From contig CM049313.1 in NCBI GenBank assembly GCA_026874595.1, positions 54,976,159 to 55,040,158 on the forward strand: a DNA stretch of 64,000 nucleotides. Direction: 5' to 3'. Within the stretch, counting starts at the first letter, position 1. Every line of letters starts with the position of its first letter. The translations under genes and the position numbers were made by a program. Origin of the DNA: Sipunculus nudus (taxonomy: Eukaryota > Annelida > Sipuncula > Golfingiida > Sipunculidae). Below, piece after piece: positions 11,834 to 25,507 of this stretch. The notes under the pieces are model-generated. The model searched no databases and was not told the origin of the DNA. It was given only the letters and a program-made list of their open reading frames with translations.

Positions 11834-12745
11834 GTTGGTGTCTCCAAAATTCCATGTTGATAATAAAATTGTGGAAGGGCGGTTTAGGTCCTGGGGGAGC
11901 GAAGTGTGTTGTAGATTAAAACTAATTTACTGTCATTGTTTGTACCTTTTGATAATTAATGTTGCGTATCTATTCAATACATATATAAATTCAGAACGAG
12001 AGCCTTTAGCATAGCCAGAACAGCTTGACCTTGATCTGGACCGATAATTAAGAGATCTGTCATAAAATCAAATCCCATTGCAATAAGTTGAGAACTTTTG
12101 AGAAAGGTCGTTGCTTAAAAAGGGCAAATGTTTAAACCGACTAATGAATGTGAACATCAAAGATTAATTTTTTTACAGACTCCCCAGGTATTCATACTGT
12201 TTAAAAAGGAAACCCCTCTATTATAACAATTCCCTCACAGAAAAATGAAATTAGCAAAAATTCATTTAGAAATTTTGGAAGTGTGAATTGGAAAAGAAAA
12301 GGACGACAAAGGTTAATAGTCTTCCGCAAAGCAAGTGGCAAATGTTTGATGGCTGTTAAAGCACAGATGGGTGTCAAACCACATACTCCACAAGTGTTCA
12401 AACTAAACCCTGTACCCAGTCAATGTATTGCAAAGAGCACAGTGACCTTGTGTATTGAAGGATTTTTAATTTCGATTTGCTTATAGGGATTTGTCATTGT
12501 TGTCCAGGGATAAGATTTTTCTTAATAATCATACACAAATTAACCTTTTGGGAAGGATAAACTAAAAATTACGCGATAATTTTAAATATTTCATTAAAAA
12601 AGGGAGGCAAATGTTCTTTTTCAATGTTTTGGTCTCTACAAATACCTTGCAAGCCGATGGCGTCTTTTTTCATACATATTATACATATTTTTGCCTGCTT
12701 CTTGGTACGATCCATACAGCCCATGAATCGATGGTAGAATGCTTT

Positions 12746-13189
12746 TCTTGCCCTTTCTAAAATTTTTTTGGTGGAGGTAACCGCCTCCATTTTTTAATGC
12801 TGACTTATCTAATTCTTAATCTAAGTATGTACATCTGCAGAGTTTCCATTTCGGTTTGGGACAAGTTGACAGGAAGGTAGCACTCGCTTCCTATCATTTT
12901 TATTTTGTATCCTGGTGTCACTAAGGCCCGGTGTCTACCGCACCTGCGGGTCCTGGATGTGTTATCATCTCCATTGCTGGGTCATAACACCGAGGAACCC
13001 CCAAAGACGCACAAGTATGTGAGTGATACACGGCTGTGGGGCACAGCCTTCCCATTAAGCCTGCAGACGGCTCACCCTGGGGGGGGGGGTCGACTATGAA
13101 AAACCTCACCGCGTAGGCTGAGATTCTAAACCATGATCTCCCGGCTCTGAGTCCCGCTCTCTACCCCTGAGCCACATAAGCCGGTTGAC
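12746..13189 (-). mobile_element. tRNA-derived SINE (family A), minus strand, 13-bp TSD
   Basis: It is bounded by GGTAGAATGCTTT at 12733-12745 and 13190-13202. Unit A2 has the uninterrupted site near 18085-18110. Read on the minus strand it begins 'ccggcttatgtggctcaggg' (A-box TGGCTCAGGGGTAG) and has a diverged B-box region, then a body matching 24481-24879 over its length: 'ccaacggcc', 'gggcgcctttcgg'-like and 'cgcaggtgcggtagacaccg'. It ends in an A-rich stretch after 'ggaggcggttacctccacca'. Confidence 0.88.
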
Positions 13190-13202
13190 GGTAGAATGCT
13201 TT

Positions 13203-15090
13203 GAGATTAAGCAGATACATCAACTGTTATTATTTTCACATTTTCGTCTTCCAAAATTGTGAAGATGGAAGTGTCAACGAAAATCATGCTGCTATCAACT
13301 TATAGTTATATCCAATTATTTTTTTTATGAAGACGCCAAAATATTTATGTGAATTTATATAAATAGCGTAACCATTACCGAGTTTATAGGTTATAGCATG
13401 AGAATATATACACACAGTCTTATTTTTTATATCTCCATATTAAGAAGTGATTCGGTGTTTTGGTTTGCATTATTTGCTGGAATGTATTTCAAGCTCTTTA
13501 ACTGTGTATATTGTACCTCAATATGGGTTGCTGGTTTCATGTATAACCCCTTTAGTGGTACCGTATATGTAAAAAAAGCCAGAACAGCGTCTTTCTCTGT
13601 CTGCTGCATATATATAGGACGGATATTTCAAGCATGGCTGTCCACCAACTAAATTATTTGTACATTATTATCGGTTGCACAGGGCTAAAAATATTAGCAG
13701 TCTCAAAGTGAGTATGACTGTCAAATGAAACAGTACTGTGCAGTACTGGATTTCTTCATTATATTAATGTTGGTATGAGATTGCTCATTTACAACATAAT
13801 ACCGGAAATACTACCTTAAGTGAACTGTTAATTTAAGAACATGCATACGATTTATAACAACTGTAGGCATTCCGATATTAAAAGCCTCATGTCCACATCA
13901 GGTTTCAGCATTAAAATAAGTGACAAAGGCAAAGTCCTTTACACAACGTATTGGTCTATATGGAACAACTACGAACGAACAAACAAAAGCGAGACGAACA
14001 GGATGATTTTAGCCGTCTCACATTCAAATCGACCACAAATTATGATCTATCCACCATTTATAATTGATCGCTGTGACTGTTCTGTGTTAATTTAGATTTA
14101 TGAAAAGCGTTAGCTATTTTCATTATATCTAATATGCCATTCAGCATATTTTGCATGTTATTATGAAGGCCTCCTAAAAGTCCACGGAAAATCTTAAAAA
14201 AACACTCACAGAAATATGGAAAATGCTTGACGTTAGAGGATTTGGAATATTTAGATGATGATTAAAATGCCGATCCCGAGGAATATTTTGTTGATATTAA
14301 ACTGGAAACCTTAACAGGTTATCACCTGTTTCTTTGTCCGCACACTGTATGTAGGCGGTAACTTTACTTCAGTGATAGAAACCTTTATTTATAGACATAT
14401 GACGAACACAAAACATTGATGTCACATAAGTGTTTTAAAATAGGAAACAGAGGTAGGATAGGACGAAAGGACAATGTGTGCAAGGACAATATGTGTATTC
14501 CTTTCAGCAACTGGTTGGGCCATTACAAGCAAGCAGACACGTACATCAGATTGACTTAATTTGTAACAGATATCACTCTGTGAAAAGATAGTAGTGCTAC
14601 GGTCAAATCACTATAAATCTGAACGACGAGGTTTGTTTTACTGTCAAACCAACTGGCTAAAACACATGCATGTGTACACTGTAAGATGAATGGAAAAACA
14701 AAGCAATATATTAAAGGAAATATACACTTCTTGTTCCATACATGAAAGTGCGATAATAAACAACGAAAACAACCACCAAGTCCGTAACCACAGTACACAA
14801 TGTAGTCTCTTGTTTACACTTCACTTGTCACATGACATTGTTACATGGGAATGTAGCACAGCCCTTTTTTTCGTTTGTTCGCGCTGTTCACAGTTCATTC
14901 AGTCCACTTTAAGATACACGGAGCTCCGCTCACCTACATTCCTTTGTCGGACTACTGATAAAACTCAAGACAGATTCACGCAGTACTCACTAATTAGAGC
15001 ACAGACGATTCATTCTTGACCTGAATGCAATGTTTTCACAGATGATATTTTCCGTAATCATCCAGCTCTAGGTAACCGAATACGACCTTC
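13203..15090. other. Non-coding remainder of unit A1
   Basis: Matches 18100-20190 of unit A2. The open frames here (for example 13841-14095 and 14690-15019) are broken in the A2 counterpart, so they are not taken as genes. Confidence 0.7.
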
Positions 15091-17134
15091 CTTTAAACAA
15101 TGGTACAAACACAGAATGGCTCCATTTTAATGGAAATGATCCTTTATCCATAATACAATTAAACATTTTCCTCGATACATGAACATATGAATCGGTGCCA
15201 TTTTTATACGGTTCAACGACCAAACCATCAATGCCAGGTGCTTTGTCATTTCTTAATGATTTTATACTGTCATTTTATACTATATTTTTATTTGAAAATT
15301 GAAAGATACAACTTACATGGTTGTGTCTACAGAAAGAAAAATTCATTAGAGATACAACAAGTCAGACCAATATGTTATGCTATTAATCTCAGATTTTATT
15401 TGGCCAGCACGCGGAAAAACTGTTCATGATATGTACCAAAAAACGTTTTTGTATTAAGTACGATATATAGTAGAAAACGATTATATCAGGCCTGCATCTT
15501 CATAAAAAATAAGTCGAATATGCCATCATAAAAAAGTGAAACGGAGCAGTATTCTTTTTGTAAAAAATGAAACTTATCTACAGATTGTTTATCACTGTGA
15601 GCTAACCTGTTCACTGCATTTAAAATTGCAATATCACAGAAAAAAAATCATAATATCAAACAACTGATATGATACCTCCTTCATGAAATGGGAAACACCG
15701 TTAGAAATAAATACAAAGAAAACGAATGCATGATATAAATATATCAATAAACATAACCAATGTATCAAAATTAAAGGAAGCTGTGATTTCTGTAAAGTAC
15801 CTTTGTTCTGCTATGTATGTATGGCCTGTCTATGTCTCGTCATGATGTACAATGTAATTTATGTTTGTGTATGCACCTTACGTCTAAATAGAAAGAATGT
15901 AGTTTTATATATTGTAGATACTCAGTTCGTTACAAACAATTATTGGATCCCAACTTCCCAGTGGCACTTAACGAAGCTACCCGAAAAATACACAAGAATA
16001 TACCATGCAGGTACCTCTACAAACTCTTTACTCTATCTCAGAAATGACAATTTGAGCAGACTTGCTAGAAAAGAATGACAGATAGAAAAATATCTGTATC
16101 AGTGAAAGCCTCACTTGGCAGGATGCTTAGTTAACAAAAAACCCCGAGATCGTTTAAAACTTAATTATTAACTATTTATAATTACAAATATGACGCAATT
16201 TCCATGGTTTGAATGTTGGCATTCCGTAGTTTGTATGTATTTGTACTTAATGTTTTCAGTGCGTTCTCATCCAGGCTCACAAATCTATTCAAGAACGATT
16301 GTATTGACATCCTTCCCTTCTATAACTAATGAAATTGGATGGTCGGTGCAGTGCACACAGCTGATAAAAACAGCAGTTATAACAGGCTGGTGTGAAAATT
16401 AAGTTGCTTCATAATTTAAATTCGATTCAAACTGATTGTATTCAATTCGATGTATTAGTAGGCAATCACCTTAGGGAAACCAATATATAGCTTATGATCA
16501 ATAGCACAACATTTACTTCTCACTAATTATTGACGCATTTATATGGTATATAACTAGTGCTGGAACCCGTAAAATTCGGACTTTAAAGGTTTATTCTAAC
16601 ATCCTTTCATGTTACAAAATTTAAGATTTACAACAGACTCGCAATTCCTCTATTCCTCATAATTGATGAAAAGGGAGTCAACATCCAGAAAATGAAAATT
16701 TACCTAATGTAAATACTATTATGAATAACACATAGGGTCCAATCTTCAAATTTCTTTTTCTATATCGTGTGTCTGTGTGTGTTAAGTATGTTTCAGTGCA
16801 ATAAGTTGCACCAACTTATGTTCATTTTAAATTTGTCAATCCCAAAGTTGGCACAGTAGTGAGATAACATATAAACATATATCAATGCATCATTGATACT
16901 ACAATTGAATGATAAAAGAATGGCTATATTACATTCAACCAAGATAAAATCAATGGGAGACCCAACGCAAACCAGGAAGCAGGTTTGAAAAACAAGATGA
17001 CATATTGTGTTACCGAAAGCGATACTTATATCAGGGACAGATCTTAAAATGCATATGAAATTATGAAGACCATTCGGATTGTATTACCCGAGCCCTTTAA
17101 GTAAGATTACATCGGAAATTTGTTAACAAATTCT

Positions 17135-17142
17135 TATAAAAT
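17135..17142 (+). promoter_or_regulatory. TATA box of the secreted modular gene
   Basis: TATAAAAT lies 56 bases before the chosen start codon (17191). A start of transcription about 30 bases downstream (near 17165) would exclude the in-frame ATG at 17146 from the mRNA, which favours 17191 as the start. The same position in unit A1 has been replaced by the end of a transposon insertion. Confidence 0.6.
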
Positions 17143-17190
17143 AAAATGCTTCGAGCAGACAAGACCATTGCCACTTGGAGAGCCAACACG

Positions 17191-17236
17191 ATGATACTGA
17201 CGTTTCTCTTCGCCATTTGTTGCTTCTCTTTCAAAG
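17191..17236 (+). CDS. Exon 1: signal peptide
   Basis: Encodes MILTFLFAICCFSFK and the first base of a Gly codon; donor aaag|gttagt. The core is hydrophobic (LTFLFAICCF), as expected for a secreted protein. An in-frame ATG at 17146 would add MLRADKTIATWRANT in front; the TATA spacing argues against it. The intron to exon 2 is 8.7 kb and contains unit A3, two SINE-like repeats and microsatellites. Confidence 0.78.
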
Positions 17237-20200
17237 GTTAGTAATTCCTGAATCCCATGTTGATAATAAAATTGGGGAAGGGTGGTTTAGGTCCTGGGGG
17301 AGCGAACTGTGTAGTAGATTCTAGCTAAATTGTTGTCATTGTTTTTACATTTTGATATTTAATGTTTCGTGTCAATTGCATACATATATCAATACAGAAC
17401 GAGGGTCTTTAGCATAGCCAGAACAGTTTGAGCTTGATCTGTTCTGATGATTAAGAGATCTTTCATAAAATCAAATCAAAGTCAAGCAGTTGAGAACTTT
17501 TGAGAAAAGTCTTTGCATATACAAACGACAAATGTTCAAACCGACAAATGAATGTGACTGGGTCGGATGAATTTTTTTCACACCCTAACCAGGTATTCAT
17601 GCTGTTTAAAATGGAAACCCCTCTTTTATAACCAATGATACCCTCACAGAAAAATGAAATTAGCATAATCAATGTAGAATTGATAGAAAAGTGAACTGGA
17701 AAACAAAGGCAGACAAAGGTTAACAGGTATCCGCACAGCAAGTAACAAAAGTATGATGACTGTTTGTTAAAGCACATACTCCACAAGTGTAAACATCAAG
17801 CCCTTCTCCCAGTCACTGTATTGCACAGAGCATGGTGAACTTTGTGTATTAAAGGATTTTTAATTTCGATTTGCTTATTGGCATTCGACTTAAAAAATAA
17901 CCTTTCGGGAATGACTAGCAGAAAATTACGCGATAATTTGCAATATTGCAACTAAAAGAAAGCAAAATTTCAGTCTACTGTCTCCATGTTTTTGTCTCAA
18001 CACACACCTTGCAAACCGTTGGCGTCTTTGTACACACACTTTGTTTACCCGCTTTTTTGTTCAATCCATACAGCTCATGAATCAGATGTTCGAATTCTAT
18101 GGGATTAAGCAGATATATCAACTGTTATTATTCTGTCCTTTTCGTGCTCAAAAATGATGGAAATGGCAGTGTCAACGAAAATCATGTTGTTATTACATGT
18201 CTGAAAAATATAGTTAAATCAAATTATTTTTTATGAAGACGTCAAATTATTTATGTGAACTTATAATGATAGCGTTTTACCATTACTTAGTTTACAGAGT
18301 ATAGCATTAGAATATATACACTTTAATATATACCTTTTGTATATCCATATACTAACTAGTGATTAGGTGTTTTGGTATGTCTTTCTTGCGGGAATGTATT
18401 TGTTTTGTAAATGTGTCTCAAGCAATTTTTACTGTGTATATTGTACCTCGATATAGGTTGTCTGTTTCTTGTATAAGCGTTTCCGTATGTGTAAAAAGGC
18501 CACAACAGCTTCTCTTTATGTCTGCTGTATATATATACGGCGGACATTATAAAATAATAACTGTTCGTCAACACGATAGTCTAATTTAAGCTAAATTTAT
18601 TTGTACATTATAATCGGCTGTAAAGGGCTGATAATATTGGCATTCTCGAAGTAAGTATGACTGTCAAATGAGACTAAAGAGTGCGGTATGGGATTTCTTC
18701 ATTATACTAATGTTGGTATGAGCCTAGAACAGATTGTTCTTTCTTAACATTAAACCGGATATACTGCTTAAAGTGAACTGTTAATTAAATAAAAAGCATA
18801 TTAATTATCACAACTGGACGCATTCCGAGAGAAAATGCTTCTTCTTCCACTTCAAGTTTCTCCGCAGCATTAAAATTAATGACCAAGGCAAAGTCATTTT
18901 TCACAATGTATTGGTTTATATGGAACAATCTACAAACGAACAAACAAAAGCAAGACAAACGGGATGATTTTAGCCATCACACATTAATATCGACCGCAAA
19001 TTATAATCTTTGATGCCATTTGTATAATATTTAATATGTCATCCAGCATGTTTTGCATCTTTTCAAGAGGGTTTGCTTAAGGTCTACGGAAAACCTTAGA
19101 ACAGACACACACAGAAATATGCAAAACGCTCGACGTTAGTGGATCTGGAATAATGAGGTGTTCTCTAGGGAGCTTTTGTGGGCACTAAACTGTAAAATGT
19201 AACGGGTTATGACTTCTTTCTTTGCCCGCAAACTGTATTTAGGTGTTTACTTTACTTCAGTGATTGAAACCTTTCTCCCCCTTTACAGACATATAAAGAA
19301 TATCTGTAAGACTTTATATCACGGCAAACAACTGTTGTCACCTAACTTTTTCAATATGAGAAAACGAAAAAAAAAGAGAGAGGAAATACACCCATTTCTG
19401 ACATGAGTCTACCTTGTCCGAAAAAATATATTTTAATACAAAATAAATAAATATAAGTCTGCTGAAATTTCTGGTCTTTTTATGAAAGAGGAGTTTTTTT
19501 TTTTTTAAACAGAAATTTGAAAGACGAAAGGACAATGTGTGCAATGACATTATGTATATATTTTTCAGCAACTTGTTGTGACATTACAAGCGAGTTGACA
19601 CGTACATCAGATTGACTTAATTTGTAACAGATATCAATCTGTGTAAAGATACTTGTGCTACGGTCGCATCTCTAGAAATATGAACGACTAGTTCGTTTTA
19701 ACTGTTAAACCAACTTGCTGAAACTCATGCATTTGTACACTCTAAGATAATTGGACATGATCAATGTTATGAAAGCAAATCAATATATTAAAGGGAAATA
19801 TACATTTACGATTCTCTTGAGAGGAGCTCGATACACACTTGCACCTAAGGTCATAAAAGTGCGATAATATTCACAGAAACAACCACCAAGTCGGTAACCA
19901 CAGTTCACAGAGTAGTCCCGTGATTACACTTCACCTGTTCACATGACACGTTACATGGGAATGTTGCGCAGCCCTGTTTATCGCTTATTCGCGCTGTGTA
20001 CAATCAGCCTACTTTTAGATACACGAACCTCCACTCACCAACATTCCTTTGTCGGAGAACTGATATAACTCTCAAGGCACAGTTTACGCAGTACTCACTA
20101 ATAAGCGCACAGACGATTCTTTCTTGACTTAGAGTCGTCTTTCACAGATTATGGTTCCAGGAATCATCCAGCTCTTGGTAATCGAATATGCTTCCACATA

Positions 20201-23200
20201 AAGATATCAAGTACCCATACAGTTATGCGTTTAAATAATGACCTCTGCTTGTTCCCTGAAGTGCTTAAATTATCAGATCAACCATGTGGTTATACTCCCT
20301 ACGAGAACATGTAGTAGAAAAACTAAGTAACCGTCCTCAGTAGACAGCTAGGTGGAGTTCATGTATAGAATATTGTTTAACAGAAGTCACAGAAATAAAC
20401 TAAAGAAAGTATGAATGAATCTATCCTATTATTGCATTATTCAATAGCTTATAGTTGATTGTAATGGGGAAGCTCGTATCCTGTACTTTATATTTACGTT
20501 CCACTCTTAAGAGTCATCTATAAAATGCAACAACAGAAGCGTAGATGTACCAATGGTAGTCACGACTAGCAATAATTGTCTATCAATTCTTTAAATAAAA
20601 TGGTATTATATAATACATCAAAGTCGACATCAATTGGAGAAAAAATGAAAGATAGCTTTGATACCGTACAAAAGTGAAAATTCCACCAAATTTTCCAAAC
20701 AGCAAATACGTTTAATAAATCCTCAGTTTTCATTGTCACTGTTGAACATAAATATTTACGGTATACTGCAGTAAATAAGTGTTGAGTTCTTATTGCGCAT
20801 CGGTTTATATGATTTCATGTTTAAGCTTGTTAGCTGAAATTAACATTTTAGATTTAGACAAAATTACATATCAATTGATATGCAGTCGGACACAGCTGAT
20901 TACAAAATCAGAGCATAGGAACACAATTGATATAAAGGCTCTGCATTTATCTCACATCTAAATTTTACAGTCATTTTATTAATTATGATCCATGCAAAAA
21001 TGAGTTTTGAGTCAATTTTTTTTTCTTCTAAGCCTAGCATTTAAAGATCATGCAAGTATCTGAAAAATGCAATAACATAAAAGATTGAGGATTTATTACA
21101 AAGAACATTCAATCAATCATTTTTTCAGATAGGAATACTTTTTCGTGTAATTACCTTTCGATCAGCAGCGTGTTTCTCCCTTCCATATCACGTTCTGTTG
21201 CATCTGACGGATAGTCTATATTGATTCTGCTAGATATGTATGGAGAACAAGTAATCTGTCTCTTGTAGATGAAGAAAAAAATAAGGCTAAGAAATATAAC
21301 AACCCTATTAAACTAGGTAAAATACATTGAGTTCTCGATGCACAGAAATTACAGAATTACCATCAGGAAATCTACCAAAATGGTGAAGTTCAATCAGGAG
21401 CCACATCATGTACCATGAAACTTACTTTGAATCTATATTTCCAGTTCAATATACTACCACAGAACAGAAAAATCGTAAATATAATACGTGTTAATAATTA
21501 TAAAGCTATAAAAACTGCATTAGGTATAGTCCTAAGGAGAAATCAATAGTGAAACAGACATTTAATTAACTGGACTAATCGGGTAGTCATGTGATAAAAT
21601 AACTCAAATAATACCGGTTGAACCCATTTTAATCAAATCAACACTACCATCACTAAATTTTAAAAAATATTTCATTCAATTTATAAGTTAATACCACATA
21701 GAGTAATGAAAAGAAGAGCTTCATTAATTATGAAAAAATAGCTTTCTGACCATGTGTGATGCACTTGGGGTATGGTAATGGCATTCGAATAATCAGTTTT
21801 AGGTCTACACTGTTTTCATTATATTTTGGAATGTTCAAATAACGTGTATCAGAAAATCTCAGCAGTAGACATGTGTCAATATAATTATATAAAGATGAAT
21901 TTGTTAAATATTCAGTTATAATCATATATATCTGTCCGTATGCAATGGCTGAAAAAATAGTGTCTTAACATTTAATTTTAGAAATATCTTTAATATTACG
22001 TTTATGAAAATTCACGTCTCATACGTGTCTCGGACCTGAGCTGCATGTACACATTATCCTTCAGTTCATTGAGCTTGTATATGTACAAATGACGATATTC
22101 TTTTAATTTCTCAACTACACATTTTTTTTTTATTTTTATTGGAAAATGGAAAGTTACAACTAACATGGTAGTCTCTGCAGCAAGAAAAATTATCAGAGAT
22201 ACATCAATTCAGATTAATATGTTATGCTACAAATCTCATATTTTATTTGGACAGAACACGGAAAAACATTCATGATAAGTACAAATAAAAAGTATTTGTA
22301 TTACATGCAATATGTTACAGATTTTATAAGGCCTGCATATTCATAACAAAATTTAGAAAAGTCCAACGGATCAGCGTTCTTTTTTTTTTTAAAAAAAAGA
22401 AGTGGAAACTTATCTACATATATTTTATCCCTGTAAGGTAACTTGTTAATTGCATTTAAAGATTGGTTGAAAGGCCTCGATAAAACTAAGAAATAGAACA
22501 GAAAAAATTATAATATTAAATAACTGGTATGATACCTACTCGGTGAAGTAAATATATATCAAATTTATATCAAGTTAATTTCAAAATTAACTCATAGAAA
22601 ACGAATGATATGATATTAATGTAACAATAACCATAGCCCATATATAAAAATTACAGGAAGCTATGATTTCCGTAATATAATTTTGTTCTGTTATGTATTA
22701 ATGACCTGTCTATGTCTCGTCTTGATGTACAATTATCTTTATGTTAGGTATATACCAAACGTTTATATAGAAAGGATTTTGTTTCTTTATATTTTAAAAA
22801 CCCTGTTAATTACAAGTAATTATTATATCCCAACCTCCCACTGGCACTTCACGAAACGTCCCAAATAATATTCTCCAGAAAGTACCAAGGAGTTACCACT
22901 ACAAACTCTTTACTCTGTCTAAGAAATAACAAATTAAGCAGATCTGCTCGAAAAGAATGACAGATTAATAGATATAACTGTATCTGAAAGCATCACCAAG
23001 AAGGGTGCAAGTTACAAAAAAAAGATATTTTTTTTTTTTAATTTTTTTTATACTACTCACTTTCCATGGCTCGAATGGTGGCGTTCGGTGGTTTGTATGG
23101 TTGGAGAACAAGGCGAAAACACCGACCTAGGACAAGCACCTATAACCCACTCTCATAGCGACTGAAGGGATCAGAGCCGGGTCGCCAACGGAGAGGGACA

Positions 23201-25233
23201 GGCGTTTTACCACTCTACTGTCCAGGTCGCTCAACTGGTTCTAGTATGAATGAAAAAAAATCTTGGAAACGAGGAAAGTGCTGACTGGAGTGAGAGTATA
23301 ACCCACCAGGAGGTACATATTGATCCTTTCAAAGCACAAATTTCTCCTCTTAGATTCCACCCGAAAAGATTGTAAACCCTCAGCTTTTTAACAATTAGCG
23401 CTACTGGAAGGGCCATGGTTACTGATCTGGCATCAAAAGTAGATAAACATTACCAGGGAAGCAGAAGTAGTGGCTGTGGATGGTAATAATAATAAAAAAC
23501 TCTTGGTCCTTGGATGTAAGATTTTGATTTGAAATTTGATTTCAGAAATACATCTTAAACACCATATTCATATGCCTGCAGGGAATGATGTTTATACTTG
23601 ATTGATGAAAAAGATAATTCAGTTGTTTGTTCACATAACCGTAATGAAAATATTTAGAAAGACCGACGAAGACCTGACACAGGGTTTCTTTGCATACATG
23701 TCGCAGAATGGGTATCACGAAAGAGTAACCTTTCCGTCTTAAAAATATGTTTTAGTATAAATTCTTGTACGCGTATTGACTTAATGGTTAACATTATTTT
23801 AAAAGGCTTTATTCTGTTTACTTTCTATTCCTTGTTTCTATTATAGCTCTAATGTATCGATCTCAGGTCCTATAATCTATAAACTAGACTCTTACTTGGT
23901 GTTCGGATACTTTCAGATATAAACTAAGAAATTCACAACTTTTAAAATCAATGTCGCAAAATATTAAAATATTAAAATGTACACAATAGGCTTATCTTGA
24001 CAGTCATTTATTGCTCACAGGTTCAGACTAGAGACTTCCTAAATTAGTCTGAAGGAACATTTTGTTATTATGCAATTAAAACAAATTAAAGATAAAAGGT
24101 GACAACAGCTCAATTATTTGAATAAAATAAGGAGGGGTTGTTTAGAGTTATGACATATTTGTGGGTTGGATCAAGCGTTTTTGGTTAGCATAGAGTTGTT
24201 TAGACTTTTTAGTAAGTTAAATGTTTTATATTACTAAAAAAATTGGTATGCTGAAGGAAATCTGGTCCAGCCTAGATCGCGATGGGGGTTTGGTAAGGAA
24301 TGATTGATTCATATGGAACATATGAAAAGATGCAATAATTAAACATATGGTACATATACTATCGCATCTTCACATTATGCACATTAAAACATGCATACAT
24401 GTATGCATACACAATAAGTCAAGACACTAAATGGATGCACATGAAATTTAGAGAAAGGGTACATTACAAACGTTCTGAAAACCGGCTTCTGTGGCTCAGG
24501 GGTAGAGCGCAGGACTCAAAGCCGGGAGATCGTGAGTTCGAACCTCAGCCAGGCGGTTAGGTTTTTAACGGTCGGTACACACCCAGGGTAAGCGCTCTGC
24601 AGGCTTAATGGGAAGGTCTACCCAACGGCCGTGTCTCACTCACAAACGAGGGCGCCTTTCGGAGGTCCTCGGTGGTATGATAACCAGCCCAGGGCCCGCA
24701 GGTGCAGTAGTCACCGGGCCTGGTTAACGCCAGAATATCAAATGAGAGGAAGCGTGTGATACTGCCCTGTTACGTAGTACGTAACCGGAATGGAAATCTG
24801 CAGATGTACAGCAGATGTACATATAATTAGTTAAGCTAGCATTAAAAAAAATGGAGGCGGTTAGCTCCAACAAAAAAATGTTCTGAAATAACTGTGAAAT
24901 GTATTTTTCATGAAATGGATATTCATATTCCATTTCTGGTTATAAATTACAATTTAACATTTTGCTAGCTATGTTTTCTTTCATTTTATAAAATTTTCAA
25001 TATATAGATTGTATACGAGAAGATTGTATTTTAACCCTTTACATTTTCAAATGTATATGAAGTGTATTATAAGCGTATCATAATTAATATTATGATACCC
25101 AGTATGAAGTCGTAAGTGGTGTTCATTATAAGTAAGGTTATATTATAAGTAAAGTGAAATTTGCTCATGTTTAAATAAGGACCTTTATGTTTCAACCAAT
25201 GTTTCGAATTACTATGGGTCTTTCAAGAATCTT

Positions 25234-25305
<72 letters not shown>

Positions 25306-25443
25306 TATGTAAAGATATAGAGTGACGCCTTTTAGATAGACTAACACACATTTGTGTTTATAAACAAGTTAAGTCTATCCAAAAGGGGTCACTCTTTTAT
25401 CTTACCTACGCTTCTACTACAGGCTAACACGGCTATACTACAT

Positions 25444-25474
<31 letters not shown>

Positions 25475-25475
25475 T

Positions 25476-25507
<32 letters not shown>

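Larger units (their letters stand above)
3484..15090 (+). repeat. Segmental duplication unit A1
   Basis: This stretch is homologous in order and orientation to 15280-20190 (A2), and its left part also to 20990-23090 (A3). Matched landmarks include: 3560-3640 with 21040-21150; 4785-4990 with 21265-21480; 9300-9720 with 16690-17130; 11740-12120 with 17150-17510; 13200-13600 with 18100-18540; and 14620-15060 with 19670-20150. Subtracting four later insertions (3706-4763, 6464-9246, 9722-11740, 12746-13202) leaves about 5.3 kb of ancestral unit. It contains a first coding exon at 11788-11833. Confidence 0.85.
15280..20190 (+). repeat. Segmental duplication unit A2
   Basis: Diverged tandem copy of unit A1, lacking A1's insertions. 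It starts near 'atttgaaaattgaaagatac' (15290), matching 5690 in A1 and 22138 in A3. It ends near 'catccagctcttggtaatcg' (20188), matching 15060 in A1. It carries the TATA box and first exon used in the gene model below. Confidence 0.85.

Noticed and set aside
13841-14095. 84-codon open frame in unit A1
   Set aside because: The homologous stretch in A2 (18790-19020) carries indels and loses the frame, so it is not conserved as protein.
15803-16078. Cys-rich 91-codon frame in A2 with a partial counterpart at 22683-22868 in A3
   Set aside because: The two start alike but differ by many non-silent changes, and A3 stops early. A1 lacks it. It is best explained by DNA homology of the duplication.
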